A DNA stretch of 64,000 nt, from the NCBI GenBank assembly GCA_000469685.2, contig LS997563.1:13245440-13309439 (forward strand), read 5' to 3'. Positions 34,560 through 45,416 of the stretch are shown piece by piece. The notes beneath the pieces were generated by a model. That model was not told the DNA's origin. It saw only the letters and a list, made by a program, of their open reading frames with translations, and did not search any database. Positions within the stretch are counted from its first letter, which is position 1; the number at the start of each line of letters is the position of its first letter. The DNA is from Haemonchus contortus. Its lineage: Eukaryota > Nematoda > Chromadorea > Rhabditida > Trichostrongylidae. The position numbers and the translations under genes were made by a program.

Positions 34560-35740
34560 TTCAGTACACGGGCTCCATGTTTGGCTACAGTATTCAATGA
34601 CCGGGAGAACATAAGCTTTATAAAGCTCTATCAATACAGCGAGATCAGACGATTTAACAACCCTGAATAAGCCGTAAAGGCAATGGAAAGCTTCCAAGAC
34701 ACGATGTTATCAATATGTGTATCCCACTTCAAGGAGTTTGAAATCGTAACACCAAGATCACGCGTATGGGAACGATAAAAGGAGATCAGTACATTTGCTA
34801 TGGAGGGGGCGCCTGACCTATTACCAAGTTACAGCATGCAGGTTTTTATGAAATTGAGCTTCAGATTCATGATATCAGTCCATGTTGACATGGAATCAAC
34901 AACCCGGTTTAGAATCCCTTCTGCCTCATCAAAGTTGTCCTTGTCCGATATGACAATGACCTTAATATCATCCGCGAAAGCAAACACTTTAAGGCTTGGA
35001 TCCACCAGGAGAGCACAAGGAGCTCCAATGTGTAGATTATAAAGAAGAGAGGCGAGAGGTCTTCACCTTGTGGCTCTCCAGATGTAACCTGATAGTTACA
35101 TATTTACGCGAAAAAGCGTCCTTGAATTTGACACAGAAGCAAGAAGAGATGGGACTTCACCCAAGTAAAAAGATTACCAACTCCAGCTTGTGTGGATGAA
35201 TGCCATGGTCAACTGTGTCAGAGGCTTTATTAAGATCAAAATGTACGATGTCAACATTCTCCAGGGAATTCAGTGCACTAATACTCTCGTGGTTGCATGC
35301 CAATAGTTGCAAACAAGTAGAAGAGTCCTTCACAAAACCAAATTGCTCGCGAAAGAGGAAAGAGGTTGAAGTGACTGAAAAAATCAAAAAAAATGTTTTC
35401 AAGATTTTTTTTTCCTTCACTCCACACGGCGTTGGCGTAATACTTATGGGTCTGAATTCACTAGGCAGGGAGGAGTTAGATTTTTTGGAACCGCTACGAC
35501 AATCGATTCCTTCCAAAGCAGAGGTACGTGGCCAACGATCAGATAAATGTTAAATATATGGCAGAGAGGGGCTGCTTGTTTAGAGACAATGATTTCGAAG
35601 AAGATTGGGCGAATACCGTCCGAAGGGAGAGAAGAAGACTTTTTGAGGCCGCGCAGACATTTGTATACAACATCAGAAGTAATAACCGGCAAGAGGCAAT
35701 CACTTCCAACACGCGAATCGGAAGCGAGTGCACCCACCGG
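34560..35740 (-). pseudogene. LINE reverse transcriptase relic
   Basis: On the minus strand one sees a SSLPSDGIRPIFFE block (RT domain 0/1), ISITPTPCGVKEK (the usual RPISLTP..CK..E motif), EQFGFVKDSSTCLQLL (the HGFR..RST block), VDIVHFDLNKASDTVDH (the D-x-KAFD motif, with the F changed to S) and, further on, VFAFADDIKV at about 34960-34930, the catalytic FADD box. Frame changes separate the blocks. The frame continues towards 34180 as a shorter C-terminal segment. Confidence 0.85.
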
Positions 35741-36096
35741 GTTCTTAGTAACTGTGTAAACACTCTCCTAATATCTTGGCTTTAGCCTGTGTTGAGTTGG
35801 GGCATTCCCATCAAAGTTACAAAGGAGCGAAGTGTGCTTTCTCTTTCCCATACGCTTGTTGATGAGAGAGAATAGGTTTTTCATGTATAAACTGTTGTGA
35901 AGCTTGCTCTCCTTATATGCTAGAAATACCCTTGGATAAGTTTGGCTTCTGTTTACTTGATTGTATTCAGTGGAGACTGAAGGATCGACGTATGTGGAGA
36001 ACAGTCCCTCCCTTTATTTATGAAGATTTCTAATCTACTGTGGGTACCACTCAACGAAAAATCGATTCCCTTATAAGGATAAATTGCTCAAACAGA

Positions 36097-36890
36097 TCAC
36101 ACATAATGGAAAAAACTGCTATAGACATCATCAACCGAGAAACAACAACCTAAGACACGGATCCATTCAATTTTCCCTAGCTCTTGGTATCCGCCTGCAA
36201 AAGTCCCTGAGTATTGTTCCATCCACGAGACTAACGGGTGTCTCAATCGAAAACGCAACAAATTACTGATCAGAAGCTCCCAACGGAGGTTTGGTAGTAA
36301 TATTGGAACATAGATTTGAGAGACACAGGATAAGGTCAAGGATAGGGGACCCACATGTAGGCTCTGAAACATGTTGCGTCAAATCAAGCTGCGAAAAAGG
36401 CGAGAAAAAGCATTCGTACCTAGTTTCCGCGCGCTGGGTGAATGGGACTCTGGCAAATACCAATCAATATCCAGGTTCATATACCCTGCGATAACGACAT
36501 TTCTCGTAGAAGAACAGAGAGCAAGCACTGTGCCGTATTACAGCTCACTATCAAGAATACTCTGGTTTGGAGGGCGGTACACAGTAACAAAACGAGCGGG
36601 CCCAGGGAGAATTTCAAGAAATCAAAACAGAGATTTCTCCAGCAATACAAGAACAAACAAACTGAACAAGTCGGAAATCAGTGTGCTTCGTGAAAGAACA
36701 CAGGGCCCGTCTCTTTTTTACTTACTCGATCTTTTCGAATGATGTTGTTCGGTAAGTCAGCAATCACTCCATTATTCGAATATTTGGCACTACGCCAGCT
36801 TTCAGTGACAAAAATATTAGGCTGAAAGATAGTAAGTCCTGCAGCACTTTGGACAAGTTTTTGTTGGAGTTTTTTTGGACAGGACAATAC
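36097..36890 (-). pseudogene. LINE AP-endonuclease relic, C-terminal part
   Basis: Minus-strand pieces are NIFVTESWRS near 36810 (the endonuclease I-TETWL block), then DLTQHVSEPTCGSPILDLIL near 36380 and PPLGASDQ near 36270, which corresponds to the conserved PLG.SDH end with His replaced by Gln. It joins the N-terminal part at 38030-38205 across the mariner insertion. Confidence 0.75.
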
Positions 36891-36899
36891 ATTACTTTA

Positions 36900-37990
36900 T
36901 TAAACGAAACCTTCAATCTACAATATTATTACAATTATTATCTAGGAAACGTGCCCATCTTTCGTTTAGCTTCTTGATCCCTCTCTTCCAGCTTCCGGTG
37001 GCTGCTCAAAAAAAAGCAGTCAGCTTCATTTTCGAGTTTACGACGACCATCAATTTTTTTGCCGCTTAGATGGTTCTTCAGTGTTCTGGATAGGTTATAG
37101 TCAGAAGGCCCTCGGTCTATTGAGTAGGCCGCATGCGGCAGTACTCCCCATCCGAGTTCCACAATTTTTGTGAATCGCTTCGTTGCTCACATGAGGGCGT
37201 GCGTTATCGTGAAGTAGGAAGACACCGAGTCTTTTCGGGCGAAGCTCTCACACAACGTCGGCTTCTTTCTGCAGCTGGTTAGACTGGTGCTATCACTGTA
37301 GCGCCACTGTCGAGCAGCTCTCAATGGATCCACCGCAGTCCCACCAGCAACACAGTAAAACTTTTTTCGTATGGAGATCTGCTTCAGGCTCCCTAGGTGG
37401 CTACTCTTCTCGCGCAATACAATGGCGCTTACCGTTATGCGTGCAGCTAAGCACCCAGCACTCATCTCTGGTCACTATGTCTCCCAATAAGTTCTTGCGA
37501 TGGGGGCAAAGTAGAAGAGATTTAGCCACTTGCATCCTGTTCGTCTTGTCAGACAGGCGCAGATCATGAGGGACCTATCTTTAGAATATTGACCTCTAGC
37601 CAAGCTCGCGGAGATGGTCAATAGCTGTCGTATGAGTGCGTTCTAGTTTAGTCGCCAATTCGTGGCTGCCGCACTCGGCTGCATCTGAAGGGTGCTGAGT
37701 AAACGCTCATCATTCCACTTTGATGGGCGACAACTATGTTGTCTGTCTTTGTACAATATTTCTCTGGCAGCAGAGCGCTTGTACTCTCGGGCCATCGAAT
37801 AGTGAACAACGTCCTTTTTTGAGGCACCGCAAGTGCTAGCCGCAGCGCTCTCGCAGTGTCTCTGCAGAAACTCGTAGTAGACAATGATCGGATGACAGCT
37901 TGATCCATTATAGGGCTAATGATCCAAGAATCTTCCCGAAGCCCTTTTATGTCCACTTTCTAATTCCTTCAAGAACCCTCTACAGCAATC
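36900..37990 (-). pseudogene. mariner transposase relic inserted in the LINE
   Basis: On the minus strand FLLHDNARPHVSNEA (second catalytic Asp) lies at about 37235-37180. A GPSDYNLSRTLKNHLSGKK block (third Asp, SDY) lies at about 37110-37050, followed by the EN-DCFF--- C-terminus. Upstream, remnants of the WD/GG block occur near 37330. At least five stops or frameshifts are visible. Its ends are not resolved, but it separates two halves of one LINE endonuclease, so it post-dates the LINE. Confidence 0.8.
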
Positions 37991-38029
37991 AGGTGAATAC
38001 ATTCGGAAATGGCTTTGCTTTTTCTGAAG

Positions 38030-38210
38030 GAACATGTTCAAATTGTTGACTTATGATCTGACCTAATATGTGTGTTTTCAGATAATCCGAGAGGTGGTGG
38101 AACTCTATGAACTTATTAGCGAAACTACGCGCATTAAGCAACAAACATGATAAAGGAGAGCAAGTATCATTTTTCTCAGTCTTTTGAATCCTGCTTCTTA
38201 GATGATGCAA
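38030..38210 (-). pseudogene. LINE endonuclease relic, N-terminal part
   Basis: The minus strand reads LLLNARSFANKFIEFHHLSDY, the typical opening of CR1/jockey endonucleases (N-R-S-x-x-NK). It is cut off by the mariner relic to its left. Confidence 0.7.
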
Positions 38211-38213
38211 AAT

Positions 38214-38890
38214 TCAAAACGCCCGGGATGTCTGATTTTTTGACCACTTGTTGTCTAAACACGATATAATCACTTTCATCACTAAGCTCTGTCCGGTCAA
38301 TTCTTTTGCCCTCAACCGCAATTGTTTGTCATTTTCACGCTCAGCAGGGGTCAGAGACCGACGAATAAACACATTTTTCAAATCGGCATAATTCATAGGT
38401 GTCCCAGCGTTCTTCAGAGTTTGAAAGAAGAATTTACGAGTAGGGATTTGAAGGAAGAATCTACGAGAAGAAAAATGCATATGATAAGACGACATGTACC
38501 AGCTTCACGTTAACCCATCCTATAAATCTCAGTGGGGCGCCCTTTCACATCCAAAACATCCAGTATATCATTTACCGCTTGTTCTGTTGATTTCTGCCGA
38601 ATTGATGGCGGTTGATCCGCATCAGCTTCCGCTACACCAAAAATAACCACGGAGCGCACCCTCTTATCGGCTTCGATGATTTCGGCCGCATCGGGAGTCA
38701 ATAGTGCAACCAGTGACGGTATCGCTTCCGACGCCTTGCCCTCAAAGATACTCTGCAGCAGAGAGAATACCATAGTGCAGTGCTCCGACAGGCAATTGGA
38801 GACGTGGAACAAGAAAGGCGACGACGGTTTCCGTATTTCAGGATTGACGGGGTCAGAGTACACATAGTGAAACAGAGCAATCAATCACCG
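38214..38890 (-). pseudogene. LINE ORF1-like / leader region relic
   Basis: The minus strand from 38884 contains RSVVIFGVAEADAD...PPSIRQKSTEQAVNDILDVL, and from 38390 VFIRRSLTPAERENDKQLRL. This pair of blocks, separated here by a frameshift near 38500, precedes the endonuclease in nematode CR1-like LINEs as I recall them. The role (RNA-binding ORF1 or linker) is inferred from position. Confidence 0.55.
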
Positions 38891-39059
38891 ATCGCTCTGC
38901 GCGCCAGCATAGTGCCGAGGGACATCTTGAGTGGTCAAGGTACATTTTGAGCTGAGATAGCCTTGAGCTGATGAGATACATCCATGCAGTTGAAGTAAAG
39001 CACGATATATCTAAACACGTCGGTTTTCTCGAGCCGCTACGTATATCCGGAGACTCAAC

Positions 39060-39510
39060 GCAATGGTGAGAACCTTCGCGACTATACTGGACTTGTCAAC
39101 CAGCGACGCACTATGGCCGAATACAACGACGTTAACTCAGAACAGATGAAATGTCTCGTGTGGATATGCGGACTCGCCTCTCCCGAAGATGCTGATACCC
39201 GGGCCCGTGCCCTTCGCAAGATGGAAGACAACCCCCAAACCACGCTGAAGGAGTTGCCTGCGGAGATCCAGCAATTTCTCAACATTCGTCAGGATGCCAC
39301 TCTTCCGGAGCGGTCTGCTTCATCACACATCAACGCCGTTGATTCTCAAAACCGAAAACAGGACCCACAATCACCATGCTTTCGCTGTAGGGCGAATCAC
39401 TGGTCAAGGGTCTGTTCTTTTTGTGACAAGACCTGTCACGACTGCGGAAATTCCGGACACAAGCGAGGAGTCCGACCAAGAGTGTGGTACTCGGTGTCTA
39501 TATATTGATC
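39060..39510 (+). pseudogene. gag-like zinc-knuckle fragment of an LTR retrotransposon
   Basis: An open frame of about 131 codons from 39113 has a capsid-like helical part (KCLVWICGLASPEDADTRAR) and then two knuckles: CFRCRANHWSRVC (C-x2-C-x3-H-x4-C, one residue shorter than normal) and CHDCGNSGHKRGV, which lacks the final Cys. No protease or reverse transcriptase follows. It is a gypsy/Bel-type gag remnant; the family call is inference. Confidence 0.65.
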
Positions 39511-39519
39511 TATCCCGGG

Positions 39520-42420
39520 GGAGGGCATCACTTCTCAGATGTAAAGTTTAATCTTTGGTGTTCAGTAAACTCAATAGACAGGAAACATTTATTAGACACG
39601 TCCATCATGATAATTTTCAATATCCTCAATAAAACTAAACGTCTAGTAGGAAAATATAAAACTTTGATTTTCCTGACTACCTTGACGGCTTGATAGAGTT
39701 TATATCCGTTTCTCGAGAGGGGCAGCCTGCCCTGACGAGTACGCCGGTCTCATCCTGTTTCTAAACTCAGGCCCGTCTGGTCTAGATTACTGTAACGGCG
39801 GTTGAACGATGCCGCTGAGCTGGCTCAGCAGCTTCGTAGACCACCGAACGATCGAGGCGATCAAGTAAGCAATGAGCTCTTTCTCGCCCTCCCTGCCGAA
39901 CGTTAATGCCTTGCTGAGTAGGAGGCGGAGAGCGAGGCGATGGCATTCATGAACATGGAGTTCATGACACTCTCTAAAAAAGACTTAAGCAAGATAATGT
40001 CATAAGTGGACCGCATCCTTCTCGTGAAGACTTAAGAGAAACAAACTCTTATTGTTAACAGCCCCTCTCTCTATCCTTTTTCCTTTTCTTTTTCGAGTGA
40101 GATTTGAGGTTTGAAGACTGTTGACGATCTCAAACTACAATACCTCGAAAACGTGTAAAAAAAGAAAATACAAGAACGTGAATACATGAATAGATTACAC
40201 TGTATGTTTTCCGCGTAAAGTCTTCTATGTTTTCGCGGACATCGTCGAGCCGTCGATCAGGTCGTCGATGGTCTATAATTATCGCCTAGATTCTGTTCAT
40301 TCGAGGGTAACTTATAATTTTTATATTGTTCCAATTGTATTGTTGTTTCTAATATGTGAAAATAATTGAAAAGTTGTAGTCTAATTACCGTTCAACTATT
40401 CATTGTTTTGTGCATCTACAAAATTCTACAATCGGACAATGAATGATTAGCAAAATAGCTTCAAAGCACATCAATTATGACTAGAAATTGAAAAAATTGA
40501 AATGAAAATACTGAAATGATTGAAAATTGACATTACGTATTGACAAACTTGTTTGAGACGCATTGAGAAAAATGGTTGAGAGAATTGAGTCACGTAGATT
40601 TACCTCCTGCCCCTTCTACAGGAGCAGCGGCTTTTATACATACAGAATTCTAGTTCTCACAGCATTCCTACCTAGGCGAATACAATAAGATAACAGTATT
40701 AAACATAAACACTTGCCAGAGCTCGAGAGGATTCAAACGTATGACTCATTAACAGATCTATTAACATACATTCAAAAATGACTAGGAATAGAGAAAGGAA
40801 TAGAGGATTGGATAATTCTCTATATTGAGAAAATCGAGATGCATTGACCGGGTAGCCCAGACTATACACAGAGAGCTACGAACCACTTCCAGGTCTTTGG
40901 CGACAACGATTTGTTGGAAACGTTGACCGATTTTAACAAACCTGACTGACTATGTAGTACAACCCAATGTGCGAATGCCCAGTTTCCAAAAACCTGGAAA
41001 TCTACTCTAAGCCATGTGCCTTTTCCATGTATCACACATCGATCGATGGCTAATCAGCCAGTCTGAGTTTAATTATCTTGAACCAAAACCCCTGGAGTGA
41101 GGTAAATAGGGTGAGCTACAGTGAGATTAAATAACCGGTCAAGAAAGTCCGAAACCAACTTCTACCTGTGGAGGTTTAAGAAGAAAAGTAAATTCTCATA
41201 CACAAGCACTTTTTCGGAAGAGAACGAAAAGGTGCTAGCGCTGCTTATCGTCGATTACTGCGACGATCCCCTATCAATCTCTCGTCGCTCTAACAGTCGG
41301 GAACAACGTTCTAATGGTAATGGCTTGCCCATAATGGTACGGGGAGAGGGTCAAACGGGACCGCTTGAGATTCGGTCCTTACTTCTAAGCTGAACAACGC
41401 AAAGGGCACACGTGGGTTATGTTGTATTGAATACTGGCTTATTACAATTACCAGTCGGGCCGCCCGGCTAACGCCAGGCTTCCCTCCTTCTTAAGGGGTC
41501 GCCCATCTTCGCCGGGCGCTTTTCCTTCTTGTGAGACATTTGCTATGCGTAAATAACACTTCGGATTCTCCTTTTTCTTTGAAAGCTCTACACCCTCAGT
41601 ATTAGCTCTGAGTTGGAAGCGATTTTTTCTGTATTACAACTAATTATATACTAATTAGAAGTTTCTATTCATTGCTCTTTATCTCGAAATTGTGTCGGAT
41701 TGATGGCTTAACTGATTGACAACCAATTTCTTGAATGGTACCCAGAAATGGATAATCACGCCTATCACAGATGTCGTTATCAACGGAACATTTTCTCAAC
41801 GGATTTTTCATTAATTGGAAATCCCAAATCCTTAGCGGTCAGATGAGTTTAGTCACAAATGATATGCCACAAAACAAAAAGGAATCGTGGTACTTCATTA
41901 TGTCAGAAAGCTTACCGCGTAACGGTCGTAGTTAAATAGCAAGAAATGAACAAATTCTCATTTCGCAATGGAGAAATGTCATTGATCAGTCGCTATTAGA
42001 GCATTTACAGCATTAAAGAGTCAGTGTTTGATCATAAATACCCTTTTGCTATTTAAGCCCCTTATCAGTCCTTATCAGTTGTTATCAGTTCCTGTCACAG
42101 AGTGCCTACGACCACGTCACATCCTACATTGCCGTCATCGAAAAGGTTCCACTGTTGACACGAAGGGGATTGCAACGCTTGCTCGCTCGTTATTTTCTGT
42201 CCTTATCACTAATAAACTTTGACCCCTTCACATGCTGCACTATCTACTGGAATGCTCTGTTGTTAGTTTGAAAGACGTTGTAGACTTATTGGTTCTCCCC
42301 TCCTATCAGTTTCTATCAGTCTCTGACAGTTTTGCGAAGTGCCAAAGCTCTGCCGTTGACAGGAAGTAAGTAACGGTTCCTGTGCCTTTCGCCTTTCTAG
42401 GCTCTTGATCAACTCCTATC
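39520..42420. other. intergenic stretch, no gene recognised
   Basis: The region is AT-rich between about 40100 and 40800. A GC-rich patch at 41440-41520 (GGGCCGCCCGGCTAACGCC) could be part of an old LTR or other repeat but I could not pair it. Phrases built on CCTATCAGTT occur repeatedly at 42065-42100, 42300-42330 and 42412-42430 and lead into the tandem repeat that follows. Confidence 0.4.
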
Positions 42421-42429
42421 AGTTATTGT

Positions 42430-42962
42430 CTTATCACCTACCATCAGTGTTCCTATCCTGCTTCCTGTACTCCTACCAAGTTTCAATGCAATAGGACCAC
42501 GTAAACAGGAGTTATGAACGTGGGACCTAAAATTTCTATCGCGTACGCCCCGCCCCCTGTAGGCGGAGTTCGACCTCGCCGCCTGCCGTAAGTGTTCCCA
42601 TGCTGCCCTCTGTACTTCTACCAATTTTGAACGCTTTCGGTCCACTGGAACAGGACTTACGAATTTGCGACCTGGAATTTCTACCGCGCACGCCCCGCCC
42701 CCTGTGAGCGGAGTCCAGTCCTATCACCTGCCGTAAGTGTTCACATGCTTCCCCCTGTACTCCTGCCAAATCTGACCTTTCTAGGTCCACGGGGACATGA
42801 GTTATGAATTCGCGGCCCAAAGTTTCTAACGCGCACGCCGCGCTCTCTGTGCACGGATTCCGGTTCTGCCACTTACCGAGGTGTTCCCATCCTGCCCCGT
42901 GTACTCCTACCGAATTTGAGCTTTCTAGGTCCACAGGAACAGGAGTTATGAATTTCCGGTCA
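42430..42962. repeat. tandem repeat, unit about 145 bp
   Basis: Units beginning GGWCCAC start at about 42493, 42640, 42783 and 42931, spacings of 147, 143 and 148 bp. Each has the same order: an ACAGGAGTTATGAA-like block, an 'AATTTCTAxCGCGCACGCC' block, a CCCCTGTGxGCGGA block, a 'TGCCGTAAGTGTTCCCATGC' block and 'CTGTACTCCTACC'. A partial unit precedes 42493. Copies differ by about 15-25%. The long minus-strand frame over it comes from the repeat, not from a gene. Confidence 0.85.
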
Positions 42963-43025
42963 AACACACACACCGACACACACACACACAAACACACAAA
43001 CACACCGACACACCAACAGACACAC
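42963..43025. repeat. CA-rich microsatellite (CACACxx)n
   Basis: About 60 bp of ACAC dinucleotides with CACACCGA variants sit directly at the end of the 145-bp tandem array, in the position where a fifth unit would continue. Confidence 0.9.
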
Positions 43026-43029
43026 TTAG

Positions 43030-44595
43030 CGAATTATATAAAGTAGGATTTGTTTTCATTGCGGTAACGTCCACACTTTCATTCTGTTGAATTCTTCGCT
43101 CCGTTATCATCGGAGTCATAAAACCCACTGAACCACTCATACCATGCTCCGTCCAGCCTTAGGAACCTTCATTTCTTCCTCTTATTTTCATTTCAAAAAT
43201 TCGAAGCAAAGACTAGATTTTATGGTCGACTTCCTTTTCCAAAAATACTCGAAGCATTGAGTTTTGCCTCAAACTCACCTAACAATGACTTCTCCGTCGA
43301 CAAACGTTCTCAGAGACTAAATAGAAATTGTCGCTCGTCTAACCTACCCCTAGCTACAGTTCGTGTAGCTCATCCTTTTCCTGATTCCGCTTTTGGTACG
43401 TCTAGCTCTTGTTATGTCGGCCACTCATCGTTCCAATACTGCTTTCAAATTGACCTCAAAGGGCTTGTCAAAGGGAATGCCAACATCGAGAGGCTGCAAA
43501 AATCATATCATTACATCTTGAATAACCGCAATTTGGAATGTTTTTTTTTGTGAAGCTGAAAATCATTCTACAAAGCTGACAATTGAATCGCACTTTGCAA
43601 AATCCAAGTTTTAACGATGGTTGCCATCGGTCACTGCTGAAGTGGTATGGTGGCGGTACTTCTCCGTCAGTGTCAGCTGTTCCTCGGCCGCTACCGTATC
43701 CATTTCTTTAGCAGCACGCGATCAGGGGCGGCTAACGCGACGCGGTATTTGGGCAGAAGCATCCGCATACCAAATGCTGCTCCTTATAGCCAGTTTCCCA
43801 TGGGACTGATTCATCTAGCCCCGATAACTGGACTTGAAAGCAATCATAGATGAAGGGTGGAAAGTGAGGTGGGGGCAAGGGGAGGGGGTGAGGAGGTGAG
43901 GGGGGGGGGGGAGGTCGAGGGATCAACAAATTGTCTGGAAAGAAGAATTGGACAGAAGTACAGAAGTTGAATTAGGTTCATTGTGCTTCATCGAATCAAT
44001 GCGCCCAATTGCGGCTCCAACTGGATGAAGCCCACGGGGGTGGGTGGTGCACTCTAGGAGGGTTACTGTATCAGACTTTCACGGGACGATGAAATCTATC
44101 CAATGTGTCGAGGGGCACTGGAACCTCACCAATCATTCTTCCGCCCTAAGTTTCAAAAAAATTTGCGCAGTTATCCACATGGTCATCTCTCAGAGATTAA
44201 CTTACACTGGTTTTCCTTCTAACTGTAAATTTATTTCTTTCCATATAGGTGTTCCATCAAAGGGCTACGAGATCATGTTTGTCTAGGTTCCGCTGCTGAA
44301 TGTGAAACTTCTGCTTCCATGTTCTTCACAATCACAGCTCTGCTGCCTACTGTCCTTCTAAACATAGCATGCTTAATTTCCATCATTTTCGTTTTTTTTA
44401 TATTATGGGCTCTCTTTTTTGTCAGCAACAGTTACAGGTTCCTCTAACTTCCTTTCATCTTCGAACCGACGAACGATCCGGAAATGAAAATGACCAACTG
44501 CTAATGTCATTCTGGGTTCTCGACCGAATTTTACCGTCAAATACAAACCGGAAAATACCCCCGCCAGAGGGATGCGTCCATGCAGTCGACTTCTA
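43030..44595. other. intergenic stretch; contains dispersed repeat copy
   Basis: No gene seen. At 43630-43785 lies a copy of the dispersed GC-rich repeat (GGTGGCGGTACTTCTCC, CTACCGTATCC, AGCACGCGATCAGGGGCG, CTAACGCGACGCGG blocks). A G-rich tract occupies 43870-43920. Confidence 0.5.
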
Positions 44596-44597
44596 TT

Positions 44598-44816
44598 CAG
44601 AATCGTAGTGGCCTACACAATGACTTGCCGTGGCCACCCGATGTACAATCCAGTGCCCATCTTCCAATTCAAATACCCAGACAAGTCTGGTACAGATTAC
44701 CCTTCGATCTCGGAGGAATGAAAGACCTGGTTGACTAGACGTTTCGATACGGGACTCGAACCCGTGACCATGCGTAGGTGAAGTGCGCCACTTGCCACCA
44801 CACCACTTCCGCCCAA
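44598..44816 (-). repeat. tRNA-derived SINE copy
   Basis: The complement starts GGGCGGAAGTGGTGTGGTGGCAAGT and includes GGTTCGAGTCCCG. The body and the CGGGTGGCCACGGCAAGTCATTGTGTAGGCC end are present. It lies about 600 bp upstream of the SCOT gene, on the opposite strand. Confidence 0.8.
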
Positions 44817-45391
44817 CATAAACAAACACACAGATTCACAAACAAACAGACACACTTACTGCGTTCCATATGGTTTGGTAGGATTGTTACGCAGCGCTAC
44901 ACATAGCATGGGATAACACGCTCCATCGCCATGTCCGCGCCGCAACCGTCTTATTGTAGACAATGTCAGATTGTTCCCGTTTTTCTCGAATTCTTTGACC
45001 TTTGTACCCAAAGACGTCTTTGTTGCCAGGCGCTCGTCTTCTGGTTTTGTTTTCCTTTGTATTTCTTGGATGAAGACTGGTTCTGTTCAGTTTCTCTGAA
45101 TCCATCACCCACTCTCTTTCTAATCGCTGCGAGAACTGTTTGCTTCAAGTAATTCCTCTTAGCGAACTCCCCTGTGGAAGTTGCTCATAATTGCCATTTT
45201 CTATTTCAACAAGATTTTTTCGGTTCTTACTACCGTTTTCTTTCCTATAAGCTTTTGGACTTTAAGGTTTTATTTTTTCACTCGTGGCATACTTTTTTTT
45301 GCTTTTCGTAGATCATTGATTACGACAAGCTGTTTGTTTGTTCCAACCTTTGTTTACGAGAGATGATTAACTTCTGAATGACTATAAGCCT

Positions 45392-45416
45392 AATATTTCA
45401 GGAGTAGGAGGAGGAG
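45392..45416 (+). promoter_or_regulatory. candidate spliced-leader acceptor of SCOT
   Basis: TAATATTTCAG ends at 45401, 15 bases before the inferred ATG at 45417. It matches the nematode acceptor consensus, and the upstream sequence is T-rich. This is the position expected for SL1 trans-splicing. Confidence 0.55.

Larger units (their letters stand above)
34150..38890 (-). mobile_element. decayed CR1/jockey-like LINE, split by a mariner
   Basis: Read right to left on the minus strand: an ORF1-like segment (38884-38510 and 38495-38214), the endonuclease N-terminus (about 38205-38030), a mariner insertion (about 37990-36900), the rest of the endonuclease (36890-36100), then the reverse transcriptase (35740-34560). 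The order is that of a complete non-LTR retrotransposon. Many frameshifts and stops show it is dead. The endpoints are approximate; no poly-A tail or target duplication was identified. Confidence 0.75.

Noticed and set aside
42536..43003. 155-codon minus-strand frame with repeated RPVDLE-type phrases
   Set aside because: The apparent protein repeats are the 145-bp tandem DNA repeat read in one frame, and the Val-Cys-rich start is the CA microsatellite.
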